The notes below the pieces were generated by a model. It saw only the letters and a program-made list of their open reading frames with translations, searched no databases and was not told where the DNA came from. From positions 1,966,540 to 2,030,539 of the forward strand of contig NZ_CP026378.1 of the NCBI RefSeq assembly GCF_002953215.1: a stretch of 64,000 bases of DNA, written 5' to 3'. The stretch comes from Mixta calida. GTDB taxonomy: Bacteria > Pseudomonadota > Gammaproteobacteria > Enterobacterales > Enterobacteriaceae. The translations under genes were made by a program, and so were the position numbers. Positions 28,731-36,598 of the stretch are shown in pieces (the first letter of the stretch is position 1; every line of letters starts with the position of its first letter).

Positions 28731-29828
28731 TTACAGCATAATGGTCATCAAATAGCCGACGAACAGCGCCAGGTGGGCCGCCCCGTTCAGCACATTAGTG
28801 CGCCCGGTCGAGAACGAAATATTACACAGGATCAGCACTGCGCTCATCATTACCATATGTGGCGGTTCCAGACCAAAAATCAGCTCCTGTCCGGTCAGGG
28901 CGGCGATCAGCGTGACCGTCGGCACCGTTAAGGAGATTGTCGCCAGCACCGAGCCGAAAAAGAGGTTCATCGCGCGCTGCACCTGATTGGCCAGCACCGC
29001 TTTTATCGCGCCCAGCCCTTCCGGCGAGAGGATCAGCAGCGCGACCAGGAAACCGGTGAACTGTTGCGGCGCGTTCAGCTCGGTCAGCAGATGCTCCAGC
29101 GGCCCCGCATTCATTTTCGTGACGCTAATTACCGCCACCAGATGAATCAGCAGCCAGAAAGTATGCCACAGGCTGCTGTGCGCCGAAGGCTTGCCGTGAT
29201 GCGGATCGCCGTCGTCGCTTTCATCTTCATGCTCGTAAACAAACAGGCTCTGGTGCGTTTTAGTTTGGATCAGCAGGAACACGCCATACATCGCTGCTGA
29301 AATCGCGGAGATCATCAGCGCCTGAGCGGTGGTGAAGTTGCCGTTCGGCAGGGCGTTAGGGAAAACCAGCACCAGAATGGCCAGTGGGAAGATAGCGATC
29401 AGATACTGCTTTACCCCGGCGAGATTCACATACTGCGTGGCGAATTTGCGACCGCCCAGCAGCAGCGCAAAGCCCACGAGACCTGCCGTCACGATCATAA
29501 TGATAGAGTAGAGCGTATCGCGCATCAGCGCGGGCGCGGCGCCGCCGGTCGCCATCAGCGCGGAAATCAGGCTGACCTCCAGAATCACCACCGACAGGCT
29601 TAAAATCAACGAGCCGTACGGCTCTCCCAGCCGGTGCGCCAGCACGTCGGCGTGGCGAACGACGCTAAAGGCGCTGCTGAGGATGCCGACCAGCGCCAGC
29701 AGGTTAATGGCGACCACCAGCGGCATTGAGGTGGTATCGCCGTAAAACCACAGGACGGCCAGCGCCGCCAGAGGAAAAAAGAGCGAATATTCGGTATGGC
29801 GGGTTTTTTTGCTGTCATGCGTCCCCAT
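28731..29828 (-). CDS. chaA: Calcium/sodium:proton antiporter
   Basis: 365 residues with about eleven membrane helices in the CaCA pattern. The conserved acidic transport motifs of the two halves are LSVVILEVSLISALMATGG and ILSPEGLGAIKAVLANQVQR. An acidic, histidine-rich central loop (HEDESDDGDPHHGKPSAHSS) is typical of ChaA. It exports Na+, K+ or Ca2+ in exchange for protons at alkaline pH. The ATG at 29828 has AGGAG 10 bases upstream. It is convergent with kdsA and divergent from chaB. Confidence 0.95.
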   Translation of the reverse strand: MGTHDSKKTRHTEYSLFFPLAALAVLWFYGDTTSMPLVVAINLLALVGILSSAFSVVRHADVLAHRLGEPYGSLILSLSVVILEVSLISALMATGGAAPALMRDTLYSIIMIVTAGLVGFALLLGGRKFATQYVNLAGVKQYLIAIFPLAILVLVFPNALPNGNFTTAQALMISAISAAMYGVFLLIQTKTHQSLFVYEHEDESDDGDPHHGKPSAHSSLWHTFWLLIHLVAVISVTKMNAGPLEHLLTELNAPQQFTGFLVALLILSPEGLGAIKAVLANQVQRAMNLFFGSVLATISLTVPTVTLIAALTGQELIFGLEPPHMVMMSAVLILCNISFSTGRTNVLNGAAHLALFVGYLMTIML

Positions 29829-30218
29829 AGGCAACGTTCTCCTGTCTGTTGCATTACATCCTGAATTACAGAAATCTCATTGCGGATCCCTAAAGATTAA
29901 GTGCTGTTATTATTTTCACCAGCGCGCACAGTTTAGCCAGCTGAAATAAATCCGCATGTTATTTTACTTTATTTTACTTATACGCTGAAAAAGGATGAAG
30001 TGGCGCAATAAACACAATAAATTAAATAAATGCCTCATTTATCAATTTATTATTTTCTCTCTTCTTTAAGTAAAGGCCGCGTTAAGGCCGCTTTTTTTCT
30101 GAGAAACCATGCTTTTCCGTAGGGGATTTTATCGTTTCGACGTCATGTAAGCGGCTAATGGCACTGGCGAAATATCGCCGCTGAGCCACACTTTATCTGT
30201 ACGAAAAAAGGAGGAGCT
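29829..30218. other. AT-rich divergent intergenic region, chaA-chaB
   Basis: About 390 bases upstream of both chaA (minus) and chaB (plus), clearly richer in A+T than the flanks. A terminator-like element at about 30070-30096 (AAAGGCC, GCGTTAA, GGCC GCTTTTTTT) lies 120 bases before chaB, so chaB may have a leader or attenuator. No open frame is called. Confidence 0.45.
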
Positions 30219-30449
30219 ATGCCCTACAAAGATCGAAGTTCACTGCCCGATAACGTGAAAAACGTTTTGCCGGCGCACGCGCAGGATATTTATATGGCCG
30301 CGTTCAACAGCGCCTGGGATGAATATCAAGATAAGAAAGAGCGTCGGGGCGACGAATCGCGGGAAGAGGTGGCGCACAAAGTGGCCTGGGCGGCCGTAAA
30401 AAGCAAATATGAAAAGGGTGACGACGATAAGTGGCATCCTAAAAAGTAG
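30219..30449 (+). CDS. chaB: ChaB family protein
   Basis: 76 residues, the expected size. MPYKDRSSLPDNVKNVLPAH and FNSAWDEYQDKKERRGDESR are hallmarks of ChaB, a small soluble protein proposed to regulate ChaA. AAAGGAGGAG precedes the ATG. It sits between chaA and chaC as in E. coli. Confidence 0.95.
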   Translation: MPYKDRSSLPDNVKNVLPAHAQDIYMAAFNSAWDEYQDKKERRGDESREEVAHKVAWAAVKSKYEKGDDDKWHPKK

Positions 30450-30743
30450 CCTCTGGGCCGGGCGCGTCGGTGGCCGTACCAGACGCGTCCGACATAGCGG
30501 TGCGCCAGGCGTGCGCCCGCGCATTTTCTGCAAAAATTCCCCTTAAATCACTCAAGAGTTGCCTTGAACCGCCGATGCTTTTTATAGCGTCATTTCCTTT
30601 TGTGATCGGTTTCACACTTGAAGGCGAGAGCAAAAATGAATAAGGTCATTTAACGTTAGCGAAACGACAGATAAGCCAGCGTTCTGGCTGAGGATAGCGT
30701 CTGTTCGTCACCGGGACGTGGTGATGCGGTTGAGGAGGCAAGG

Positions 30744-31421
30744 TTGTTAACACGCGAATTCTTATTAAAAGCAGACTGTAAAACCGCTTTTGGCGAGATT
30801 GAAGAGTCGCTGTTATGGACCTGTGAGCAGCGCGCGGCATCGCTGGCGGCGACGCTGGCCTGTCGGCCTGATAACAGTCCGGTATGGATTTTTGGCTATG
30901 GTTCCCTGATGTGGAATCCGGTATTTGAAGCGGAGGAAATCGCCGCCGCCACGCTGCCGGGTTGGCATCGCGCTTTTTGCCTGCGCCTGACGGCGGGACG
31001 CGGCACGGCGCAGCAGCCAGGCCGCATGCTGGCGTTGAAAGAGGGCGGCACCACCACCGGGCTCGCTTTTCGCCTGCCGGACGATCGATTGCATGAGGAG
31101 CTGGAGCTGTTATGGAAGCGTGAGATGGTCACCGGCTGCTATCTGCCCAGCTGGCGCGAGCTGACGCTCAACGACGGCCGTCAGGTGACGGCGCTGGTGT
31201 TTGTTATGGACCCGCGTCATCCGCTTTATGAGTCCGATACCTGCACCCGGACCATCGCGCCGCTGATTGCGCGCGCCAGCGGTCCGCTGGGCACTAACGC
31301 GCAGTACCTCTTTTCACTGGCGCAGGAGCTGAACCGACGCGGCATGGAAGACGCGGCGCTGACCGATCTGGCGGAGCAGGTGCGGGAATTACAGGTTTGC
31401 CATCATCATTTGCAGGGCTAA
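30744..31421 (+). CDS. chaC: Glutathione-specific gamma-glutamylcyclotransferase ChaC
   Basis: 225 residues from a TTG start with AGGAGG at the right distance. The fold is shown by IFGYGSLMWNPVFEAEE (the YGSL substrate motif) and by the catalytic Glu region WKREMVTGCYLP. It splits glutathione into 5-oxoproline and Cys-Gly. The C-terminal LGTNAQYLFSLAQELNRRGM matches E. coli ChaC; the final tail differs. It is convergent with the kinase gene. Confidence 0.95.
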   Translation: MLTREFLLKADCKTAFGEIEESLLWTCEQRAASLAATLACRPDNSPVWIFGYGSLMWNPVFEAEEIAAATLPGWHRAFCLRLTAGRGTAQQPGRMLALKEGGTTTGLAFRLPDDRLHEELELLWKREMVTGCYLPSWRELTLNDGRQVTALVFVMDPRHPLYESDTCTRTIAPLIARASGPLGTNAQYLFSLAQELNRRGMEDAALTDLAEQVRELQVCHHHLQG

Positions 31422-31444
31422 AAAAGCCGCCCGGGAAGGGCGGC
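31421..31444 (-). terminator. Terminator of the kinase-phosphatase operon
   Basis: GCCGCCC, GGGAA, GGGCGGC: a perfect stem-loop between convergent chaC and the kinase gene. Read on the minus strand it is followed by six T. It lies 11 bases past the kinase stop. Confidence 0.8.
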
Positions 31445-31454
31445 GAACAGACCT

Positions 31455-32888
31455 TTACTTATCGCCGCGAGGCGGGTTGATCAGCCAGGTCCCGGCGCGA
31501 TTAATCTCCAGCTGCTGGGCATGGACGCCGTCCTGCTGCTGCACCTCGATGCGGTAATTACCGGCGGCCAGGTTCAGCGAGGCATAGCCGTTATTGCTCG
31601 GCTTCACGTCCAGCACCTCTCCGTTCAGCTTCACCGTTTCATTACTGCGCAAACGCAGATAGACGGTCGCCAGCGTCGGCCCGTTGCCCTGCGGCGGCGA
31701 GGTTTGCGTAGCGGCAGGCTGGGCTTTGACGGCCGTGGCGGCGGGCTGCGTCTGCTTATCGCCGCTATTGAGCAGCACGGCAATGGCGATCGCCGCCAGC
31801 AGAGCGCCGCCGCTCAGCAAAATCAGCGGCAGTGAAAGGCGGCGCGGCGGGCGCGTAGTGAGCGGCTCGGCGCTGGCGGCGCCATGGTTGACCGCCAGCA
31901 CCACCGGCTCCGGCGTTGTCTCGATCGGCTCTGGCTCCGGCGCTTTCTCCTGCGCGACGCTGACCGCGCTCACCAGTTCCTGCACATCGCTGACCGGTAG
32001 CGAGATCAGCGTCGCCAGCTCATCAATGGACTGCGGACGTTCGGCAGGCTTCATCTTCAGCGCGCGATCCACCGCATGCAACAGCGAAAGCGAGTAGCCG
32101 GCGGGCTGACGCTGCGCCAGCGGTTGATAGTGATCCTCAATGCAGCGCACCACGCTGGCTGGCGGCGGACTGCCGGTAATCAGCGTGTGCAATACCGCGC
32201 CAAGCGCGTAGATATCGGTCCATGGCCCCTGTTCGTTGTCAGCCTCTTCGCTGTACTGCTCTATCGGCGCATAGCCGGGCTTCAGCATAATCTCCGTCTC
32301 ATCGGAGAGGTTGCCGATCTCCTTGCGCGCTGACCCGAAATCGAGCAGCACCGGCAGCTGGTTATCCTGGATCTGAATATTGTCGAGCGCGATATCGCGA
32401 TGCAGGTAGCCTGCCTGATGAATCGTGCTGATGGCGCCGAACAGCGGCGGCAGCAGCTGACGAATCCAGGCTTCATTAATCGTATCGGGATGCTGCTGTT
32501 GCCACGCCTTCAACGACATGCCGCTGTACCATAGCGTGCCCATATAGGCGGTGCCGTTTTCTTCCCAGAAGCGCAGCACATGCAGCAGACCGGGATGGTT
32601 AAAGCGCGCCAGCAGGCGCGCCTCCTGAATAAAGCTGTTCAGCCCGGCGTTAAACAGTTTGCCGAAGCGTTCGCTGCGCAGGCCCAGCGAGAGATCGTCA
32701 TTACGTACCGCCAGCGACGCGGGCATATACTCTTTAATGGCGATGGTGCGCTCCAGCAGATGATCCCAGGCGCGGTAGACGATGCCGAAACCGCCGCCGC
32801 CAATCACATCCTTGATTTCAAACTCATTGAACCGGTGGCCCGCCGGCAGGGCGCCAACCACCATATTCTGTTCTTCTTTTGCCGACAT
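31455..32888 (-). CDS. ppkA: T6SS-associated Ser/Thr protein kinase (PpkA-like)
   Basis: About 477 residues. The Hanks-type kinase domain (about 25-290) has VIGGGGFGIVYRAWD (nucleotide loop), IAIKEYMP (Lys 52), YLHRDIALDNIQI (catalytic loop) and VLLDFGSARKE (DFG). Then comes a proline-rich linker, one membrane helix (LPLILLSGGALLAAIAIAVL) and a periplasmic C-terminal domain of PEGA-like type (VKLNGEVLDVKPSNNGYASL). In other type VI clusters such a kinase phosphorylates an FHA protein to switch the apparatus on. The ATG at 32888 is used; a GTG at 32897 is possible. Its phosphatase and FHA partner lie upstream in the same operon. Confidence 0.85.
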   Translation of the reverse strand: MSAKEEQNMVVGALPAGHRFNEFEIKDVIGGGGFGIVYRAWDHLLERTIAIKEYMPASLAVRNDDLSLGLRSERFGKLFNAGLNSFIQEARLLARFNHPGLLHVLRFWEENGTAYMGTLWYSGMSLKAWQQQHPDTINEAWIRQLLPPLFGAISTIHQAGYLHRDIALDNIQIQDNQLPVLLDFGSARKEIGNLSDETEIMLKPGYAPIEQYSEEADNEQGPWTDIYALGAVLHTLITGSPPPASVVRCIEDHYQPLAQRQPAGYSLSLLHAVDRALKMKPAERPQSIDELATLISLPVSDVQELVSAVSVAQEKAPEPEPIETTPEPVVLAVNHGAASAEPLTTRPPRRLSLPLILLSGGALLAAIAIAVLLNSGDKQTQPAATAVKAQPAATQTSPPQGNGPTLATVYLRLRSNETVKLNGEVLDVKPSNNGYASLNLAAGNYRIEVQQQDGVHAQQLEINRAGTWLINPPRGDK

Positions 32889-32942
32889 AGTTGCCACTCT
32901 CTGAGCGTTTACGGCCTGTTTACTGCAGGCACGCGCCTGCGT

Positions 32943-33893
32943 TTAATTTAGGGTGCGGTATGCGCCAATCGCCGGATCGGCGAGATCGGGATGGAGCGCA
33001 TCCACCAGCATCACGGTAATCTTCTGGCTGGCTGGCAGCTGGCTCGCCCAGGCTTTGCGCGCCGCCTTCACGCGATCCCTTACCGCGCTCAGATCCTGCG
33101 CCGCGCTTTTATCCATCTGTATCAGCAGCGTGCCGTTAAAGCGCCAGATGTGCAGCTGGTTATCGAACGGCAGCAGCAGCCAGCTGGCTTCCGCGCTATC
33201 CTTCGCGATCACCATGCGCTGATTATTAATGCTGACCACGCTTAGCGTCTTATCGTTAGTCTTCAGCCCGGTCAGGGGATAGCCCTGCCAGAACGTCACC
33301 GCCACCGGCTGACTTTTGCCGTTATTGACCAGCGTCAGTTCGCTGTCGCCCTCCAGCCAGCCTTCGGTCGAACAGCTGGCATTGCGGTTATCGGGAATAA
33401 ACAGCGACTGACCGTCATCGTCCCACCAGGTACGGAAATGGCAGCCGCCCGGCAGCTCAAAATGTTGCAGCGGCTCGCTGTTGGCCGGACGCGACAGATC
33501 GAGCGGCGCCGCGTTGTTGGCATTCGCCGCCGCAGTGGCGTCGGCGGTCACCACTGGACGCCAGTTCTGCGCTTTTACCGCGGTGCCGCTGGCCAGCGAA
33601 GCGCCCGCCTTATCGGTCATCTCCCACGGCAGCTCCTGTAATTTTCCGCACTGATTGGCGAGCAGGGTACCGACACGCGGTAAAAAAGTCGTTAACACAT
33701 CGGACGTTTTGCTTTCGCCGGAAACAATACGCAGGTGCAGCGTATCCTGACACCAGTCCTGCGGATCGTTGCTGGCGACATTATCAATAAACACCTCCAG
33801 CGCCATGCTGGGGGAGTAGACCACGCGATAATTCTCCGCGCTGGCTGCGGAAGCCAACAAAAGCGTAATTACGCCGGACAACCAGTATTTCAT
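32943..33893 (-). CDS. Exported T6SS-cluster protein of unknown function
   Basis: 316 residues with a clean signal peptide (MKYWLSGVITLLLASAASA, cleaved before ENYRVV). The mature part has four cysteines that could pair: CQDT, NQCGK, GGCHF and ASCSTE. It is rich in beta-type residues. I do not recognise a domain. It sits between the phosphatase and kinase genes with short gaps (14 and about 55 bases), so it is probably a periplasmic partner of this module, perhaps binding the kinase sensor domain. Confidence 0.75.
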   Translation of the reverse strand: MKYWLSGVITLLLASAASAENYRVVYSPSMALEVFIDNVASNDPQDWCQDTLHLRIVSGESKTSDVLTTFLPRVGTLLANQCGKLQELPWEMTDKAGASLASGTAVKAQNWRPVVTADATAAANANNAAPLDLSRPANSEPLQHFELPGGCHFRTWWDDDGQSLFIPDNRNASCSTEGWLEGDSELTLVNNGKSQPVAVTFWQGYPLTGLKTNDKTLSVVSINNQRMVIAKDSAEASWLLLPFDNQLHIWRFNGTLLIQMDKSAAQDLSAVRDRVKAARKAWASQLPASQKITVMLVDALHPDLADPAIGAYRTLN

Positions 33894-33907
33894 AACGTTC
33901 CTTGATG

Positions 33908-34684
33908 TTAACCGCGAGGCGGCAGCAAGCGTGCCGAATCAGCCAGTGACTGTAATAAAGTGGTTTCCTGAGGCGATCCGATCCAGATGGCGACCGCGCT
34001 CAGATTGTCATTTTTCCGCGTCCTGTCAACGGCCTGCTGCATCAGGGTCAACCACTCTTCGCAACTGTTCACCATCCGCAGCGCCTGTTCCATCTCGGCG
34101 ACGGCCAGATGAAGCCAGAAACCGTCGCTGCAGACCAGAAAAGCATCGCCATCCTCCAGCGCGACTACGTCGCTGTAGCTGGCCTCGCGCATCGTTTCGG
34201 CGCCGAGCGCATTATAGAGTAAATTACTGTTAATGCCGGTATTTTCATAACCGGCATCCTTCATTCTCTGCGCCAGGCTATGGTCGCGCGTCACCTGTTT
34301 CAGGTAGCCGCGACGGAAGTGATAAATACGGCTATCGCCCGCGTGCGCCCACCAGGCGAGCTGTTGCTCCCGGTCGATAAACAGCGCCGCAAGAGTGGTG
34401 CTCATACGCTGCAGTTTCGGATTAATCTGCTGCGCTTCGCGGATGGCGCGATCGCTCTTTTCGATCGCCTGACGACTGTCGTCGGCGCTGAAGCGATCGG
34501 TGGTCGCCAGCGTTTCCAGCAGCGTATCGCAGGCGATATGCGCCGCCTGCTCGCCGCCGGGCAGACCCGCTACGCCGTCGCACACCACAAAGCAGGCGTT
34601 GCGGTCGGTAAGTCTGTGTCCGACCCGGTCCTGATTATGGCTGCGCTCGCCCTGTTGCGAGGTAATGGCAAAGGCGATATTCAT
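33908..34684 (-). CDS. pppA: PP2C-type phosphatase (PppA-like)
   Basis: 258 residues, a single PPM/PP2C domain. Metal-binding aspartates are visible in VVCDGVAGLPGGEQAA, WAHAGDSRIYHFR and LVCSDGFWLHLA, and near the end RKNDNLSAVAIW. In type VI systems this enzyme removes the phosphate that the kinase puts on the FHA protein. It begins four bases inside the end of the FHA gene. Confidence 0.9.
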   Translation of the reverse strand: MNIAFAITSQQGERSHNQDRVGHRLTDRNACFVVCDGVAGLPGGEQAAHIACDTLLETLATTDRFSADDSRQAIEKSDRAIREAQQINPKLQRMSTTLAALFIDREQQLAWWAHAGDSRIYHFRRGYLKQVTRDHSLAQRMKDAGYENTGINSNLLYNALGAETMREASYSDVVALEDGDAFLVCSDGFWLHLAVAEMEQALRMVNSCEEWLTLMQQAVDRTRKNDNLSAVAIWIGSPQETTLLQSLADSARLLPPRG

Positions 34685-35862
34685 TCGTTCTCCATCCGCA
34701 TTTGAGAATCTTTATACTGGTTTACTTCCATATCATAGGCGTGCAGGAAGGCTTCGCCGAACAGTGAATGGAAATCGTCCTCCAGCTCGCCCGCCGTGCG
34801 CTGATAGCTGCGCATAAAGTAGTCCCAGAGCGCCGCCTTGCGGTGCGGGGTAAAGCGCATTTTCGGCAGCTGTCCTTCCTGGCGCGCATTCTCCTCCAGG
34901 CGCTGCGGGTTAAAGGATTGCAGCATGGCGGCGATAATCGCGCGGATGCCGGCAATCATCCCCAGCTGGTGCGCCTGGAGGTCGACCAGCGCGTCGCGCA
35001 CCGCCTGTTCCGGCTGCATAAAGCCGGGCATCTGGCTCTGGTACATCTGCATCAGCACCGTTTTGCCGGAGGGCAGAATTTTAAACGGGTTATTCGCCTC
35101 ATTCAGGATCATGGTCATCTCCGCTTTGACCCCGCGTTTCAGGATGGAACGCGAGGAGAGCAGCGCCACGGTGCCTTGTGAAAACAGGCTGAGCATACGT
35201 CCCGTCATGCGCATTTGCTCTTCCGTCAGCCCTTCATTGCCGTGATTATCCAGCCCCATGCCGTCCAGCAGCGCCCGAATCAGCTTTTCATCGCTGGGCG
35301 CCTGTTGGTCGCTCCGTTCGCTGTGCTCGGCGCGCTCCACGCGATCGCGCGGTAGCGGATCGATATCCAGGCGCGCGCCGCTGTGGGCACTGGCGCGACC
35401 GGCCGCGCTTTCCGGCGACAACGGCTCAAGCGTGGCGGTGGCCACCGGCGCCGCGTCGTTTTGCAGGATGCCGAGCGGATCGCCGCTCAGGCTCTGCTGC
35501 TGGAACAGCGACAGCGGATCGAGGCTGCTGGCGAGATTCTCGCTCATCGTTTCATGCTGCGGATCTTTCACTTCAATCTGGTAATCGCCGATGGTCAGCA
35601 TATCGCCATGATGCAGCGTCACCGGACAATCGCGCTCCAGCGGCTGGCCGTTCAACACTACCGTGGTGACGCTGCCGCGATTGGTAAGGCGACATTCGCC
35701 CTGCGCGGAGACATGCACCACCGCCTGCAGGCGCGAAATCGCCCGCGCTTCGTCCGGCAAAACCAGATCGTTATCCTGACTGCGGCCAATGGTGCCGCCG
35801 GGCGGTAAAAAATCGACCGTCTGATGGGGCACGCCTGTCTGTTGCACAATGGTAAATCGCAT
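34681..35862 (-). CDS. tagH: T6SS FHA-domain protein (TagH/Fha)
   Basis: 393 residues. The N-terminal FHA domain (about 20-95) has GGTIGRSQDNDLVLPDEA and ISRLQAVVHVSAQGECRLTN, residues that recognise phosphothreonine. A variable linker precedes a C-terminal domain found in type VI FHA proteins (LLDGMGLDNHGNEGLTEEQM onward, ending with DDFHSLFGEAFLHAYDMEVN). It is the expected substrate and reader of the neighbouring kinase. AGGAAC precedes the ATG. Confidence 0.9.
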   Translation of the reverse strand: MRFTIVQQTGVPHQTVDFLPPGGTIGRSQDNDLVLPDEARAISRLQAVVHVSAQGECRLTNRGSVTTVVLNGQPLERDCPVTLHHGDMLTIGDYQIEVKDPQHETMSENLASSLDPLSLFQQQSLSGDPLGILQNDAAPVATATLEPLSPESAAGRASAHSGARLDIDPLPRDRVERAEHSERSDQQAPSDEKLIRALLDGMGLDNHGNEGLTEEQMRMTGRMLSLFSQGTVALLSSRSILKRGVKAEMTMILNEANNPFKILPSGKTVLMQMYQSQMPGFMQPEQAVRDALVDLQAHQLGMIAGIRAIIAAMLQSFNPQRLEENARQEGQLPKMRFTPHRKAALWDYFMRSYQRTAGELEDDFHSLFGEAFLHAYDMEVNQYKDSQMRMENE

Positions 35863-35897
35863 GATGGTTCCTGCATCAAAAGTCGGGATAAAAAGCG

Positions 35898-36593
35898 CTA
35901 CTCAAACATCGGTGGATAAAGGCCGTTACGCCCCGGCTGCGCGCCGGCCGCCGGGTTAAACAGCAGGGAAAACAACTGCGCGTTCAGGATGCCGCTGTGC
36001 TTGTGAGTGGCATGCGGAAAGCCGTCGCTGCGGTTGCTCCACCAGTAGCTGATAAAGTGCTGCGGATTAAAGCGATCCCCGACTTCGCGCCAGCTCAGCG
36101 TACAGGGCAAATCCTGATAGCCGATCACATCCATAATCGGCGAACGCGCTTTTTCCGGCGCGGGCAACGGCGCCAGCGCCAGCAGGTTCTGCTCCAGCGT
36201 CTCGACCGCCAGCGGCTCGCGCACCGCCTGCAGCAGACTGGCGCCCAGCTGACGATACCAGTCGCCCGCGATAATCAGCTGCGCCGGATGCCACTGTTCA
36301 GGAGTAAAGGTTTTCACCGCCACCAGCGGCCAGATGCGGCCGACGCGATCGCGCGAGGGAAGCAGGCAGCCCATCTGAATGCGCTGAAAACCGGGCGTAA
36401 CGGGTATCACGAAATTCCACACCGGCGCGCGCAAAAAGGCGTCCGCGTCGGCCGTCTGCTGATGCCACTGCGTGACGCCCTGTTGAAACCAGTTAGACCA
36501 GCCGGTGACCAGGCTCTCCGCCAGCCGCCGTTGCAGGAAATCGCCGGTGACCGGTAGTTTGCCATACCAGCCCGGCGCTAATTTCTGCGCCAT
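35898..36593 (-). CDS. tagF: T6SS accessory protein TagF (ImpM)
   Basis: 231 residues. GWYGKLPVTGDFLQRRLAES and the W-x-x-W-x-x-GV region are the signature of TagF, a cytoplasmic factor that represses type VI firing after translation, in parallel with the kinase/FHA route. Later FVIPVTPGFQRIQMGCLLPS and SISYWWS-type residues (FISYWWSNRSDGFPHATHK) fit the family. Its ribosome site (GAGGTAAC) overlaps the tssM stop, so translation is coupled. Confidence 0.9.
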   Translation of the reverse strand: MAQKLAPGWYGKLPVTGDFLQRRLAESLVTGWSNWFQQGVTQWHQQTADADAFLRAPVWNFVIPVTPGFQRIQMGCLLPSRDRVGRIWPLVAVKTFTPEQWHPAQLIIAGDWYRQLGASLLQAVREPLAVETLEQNLLALAPLPAPEKARSPIMDVIGYQDLPCTLSWREVGDRFNPQHFISYWWSNRSDGFPHATHKHSGILNAQLFSLLFNPAAGAQPGRNGLYPPMFE

Positions 36594-36598
36594 AACAG

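Noticed and set aside
30064-30100. A true terminator in the chaA-chaB gap
   Set aside because: The stem is short and bulged, and no plus-strand gene ends upstream, so it is only noted as a possible leader element.
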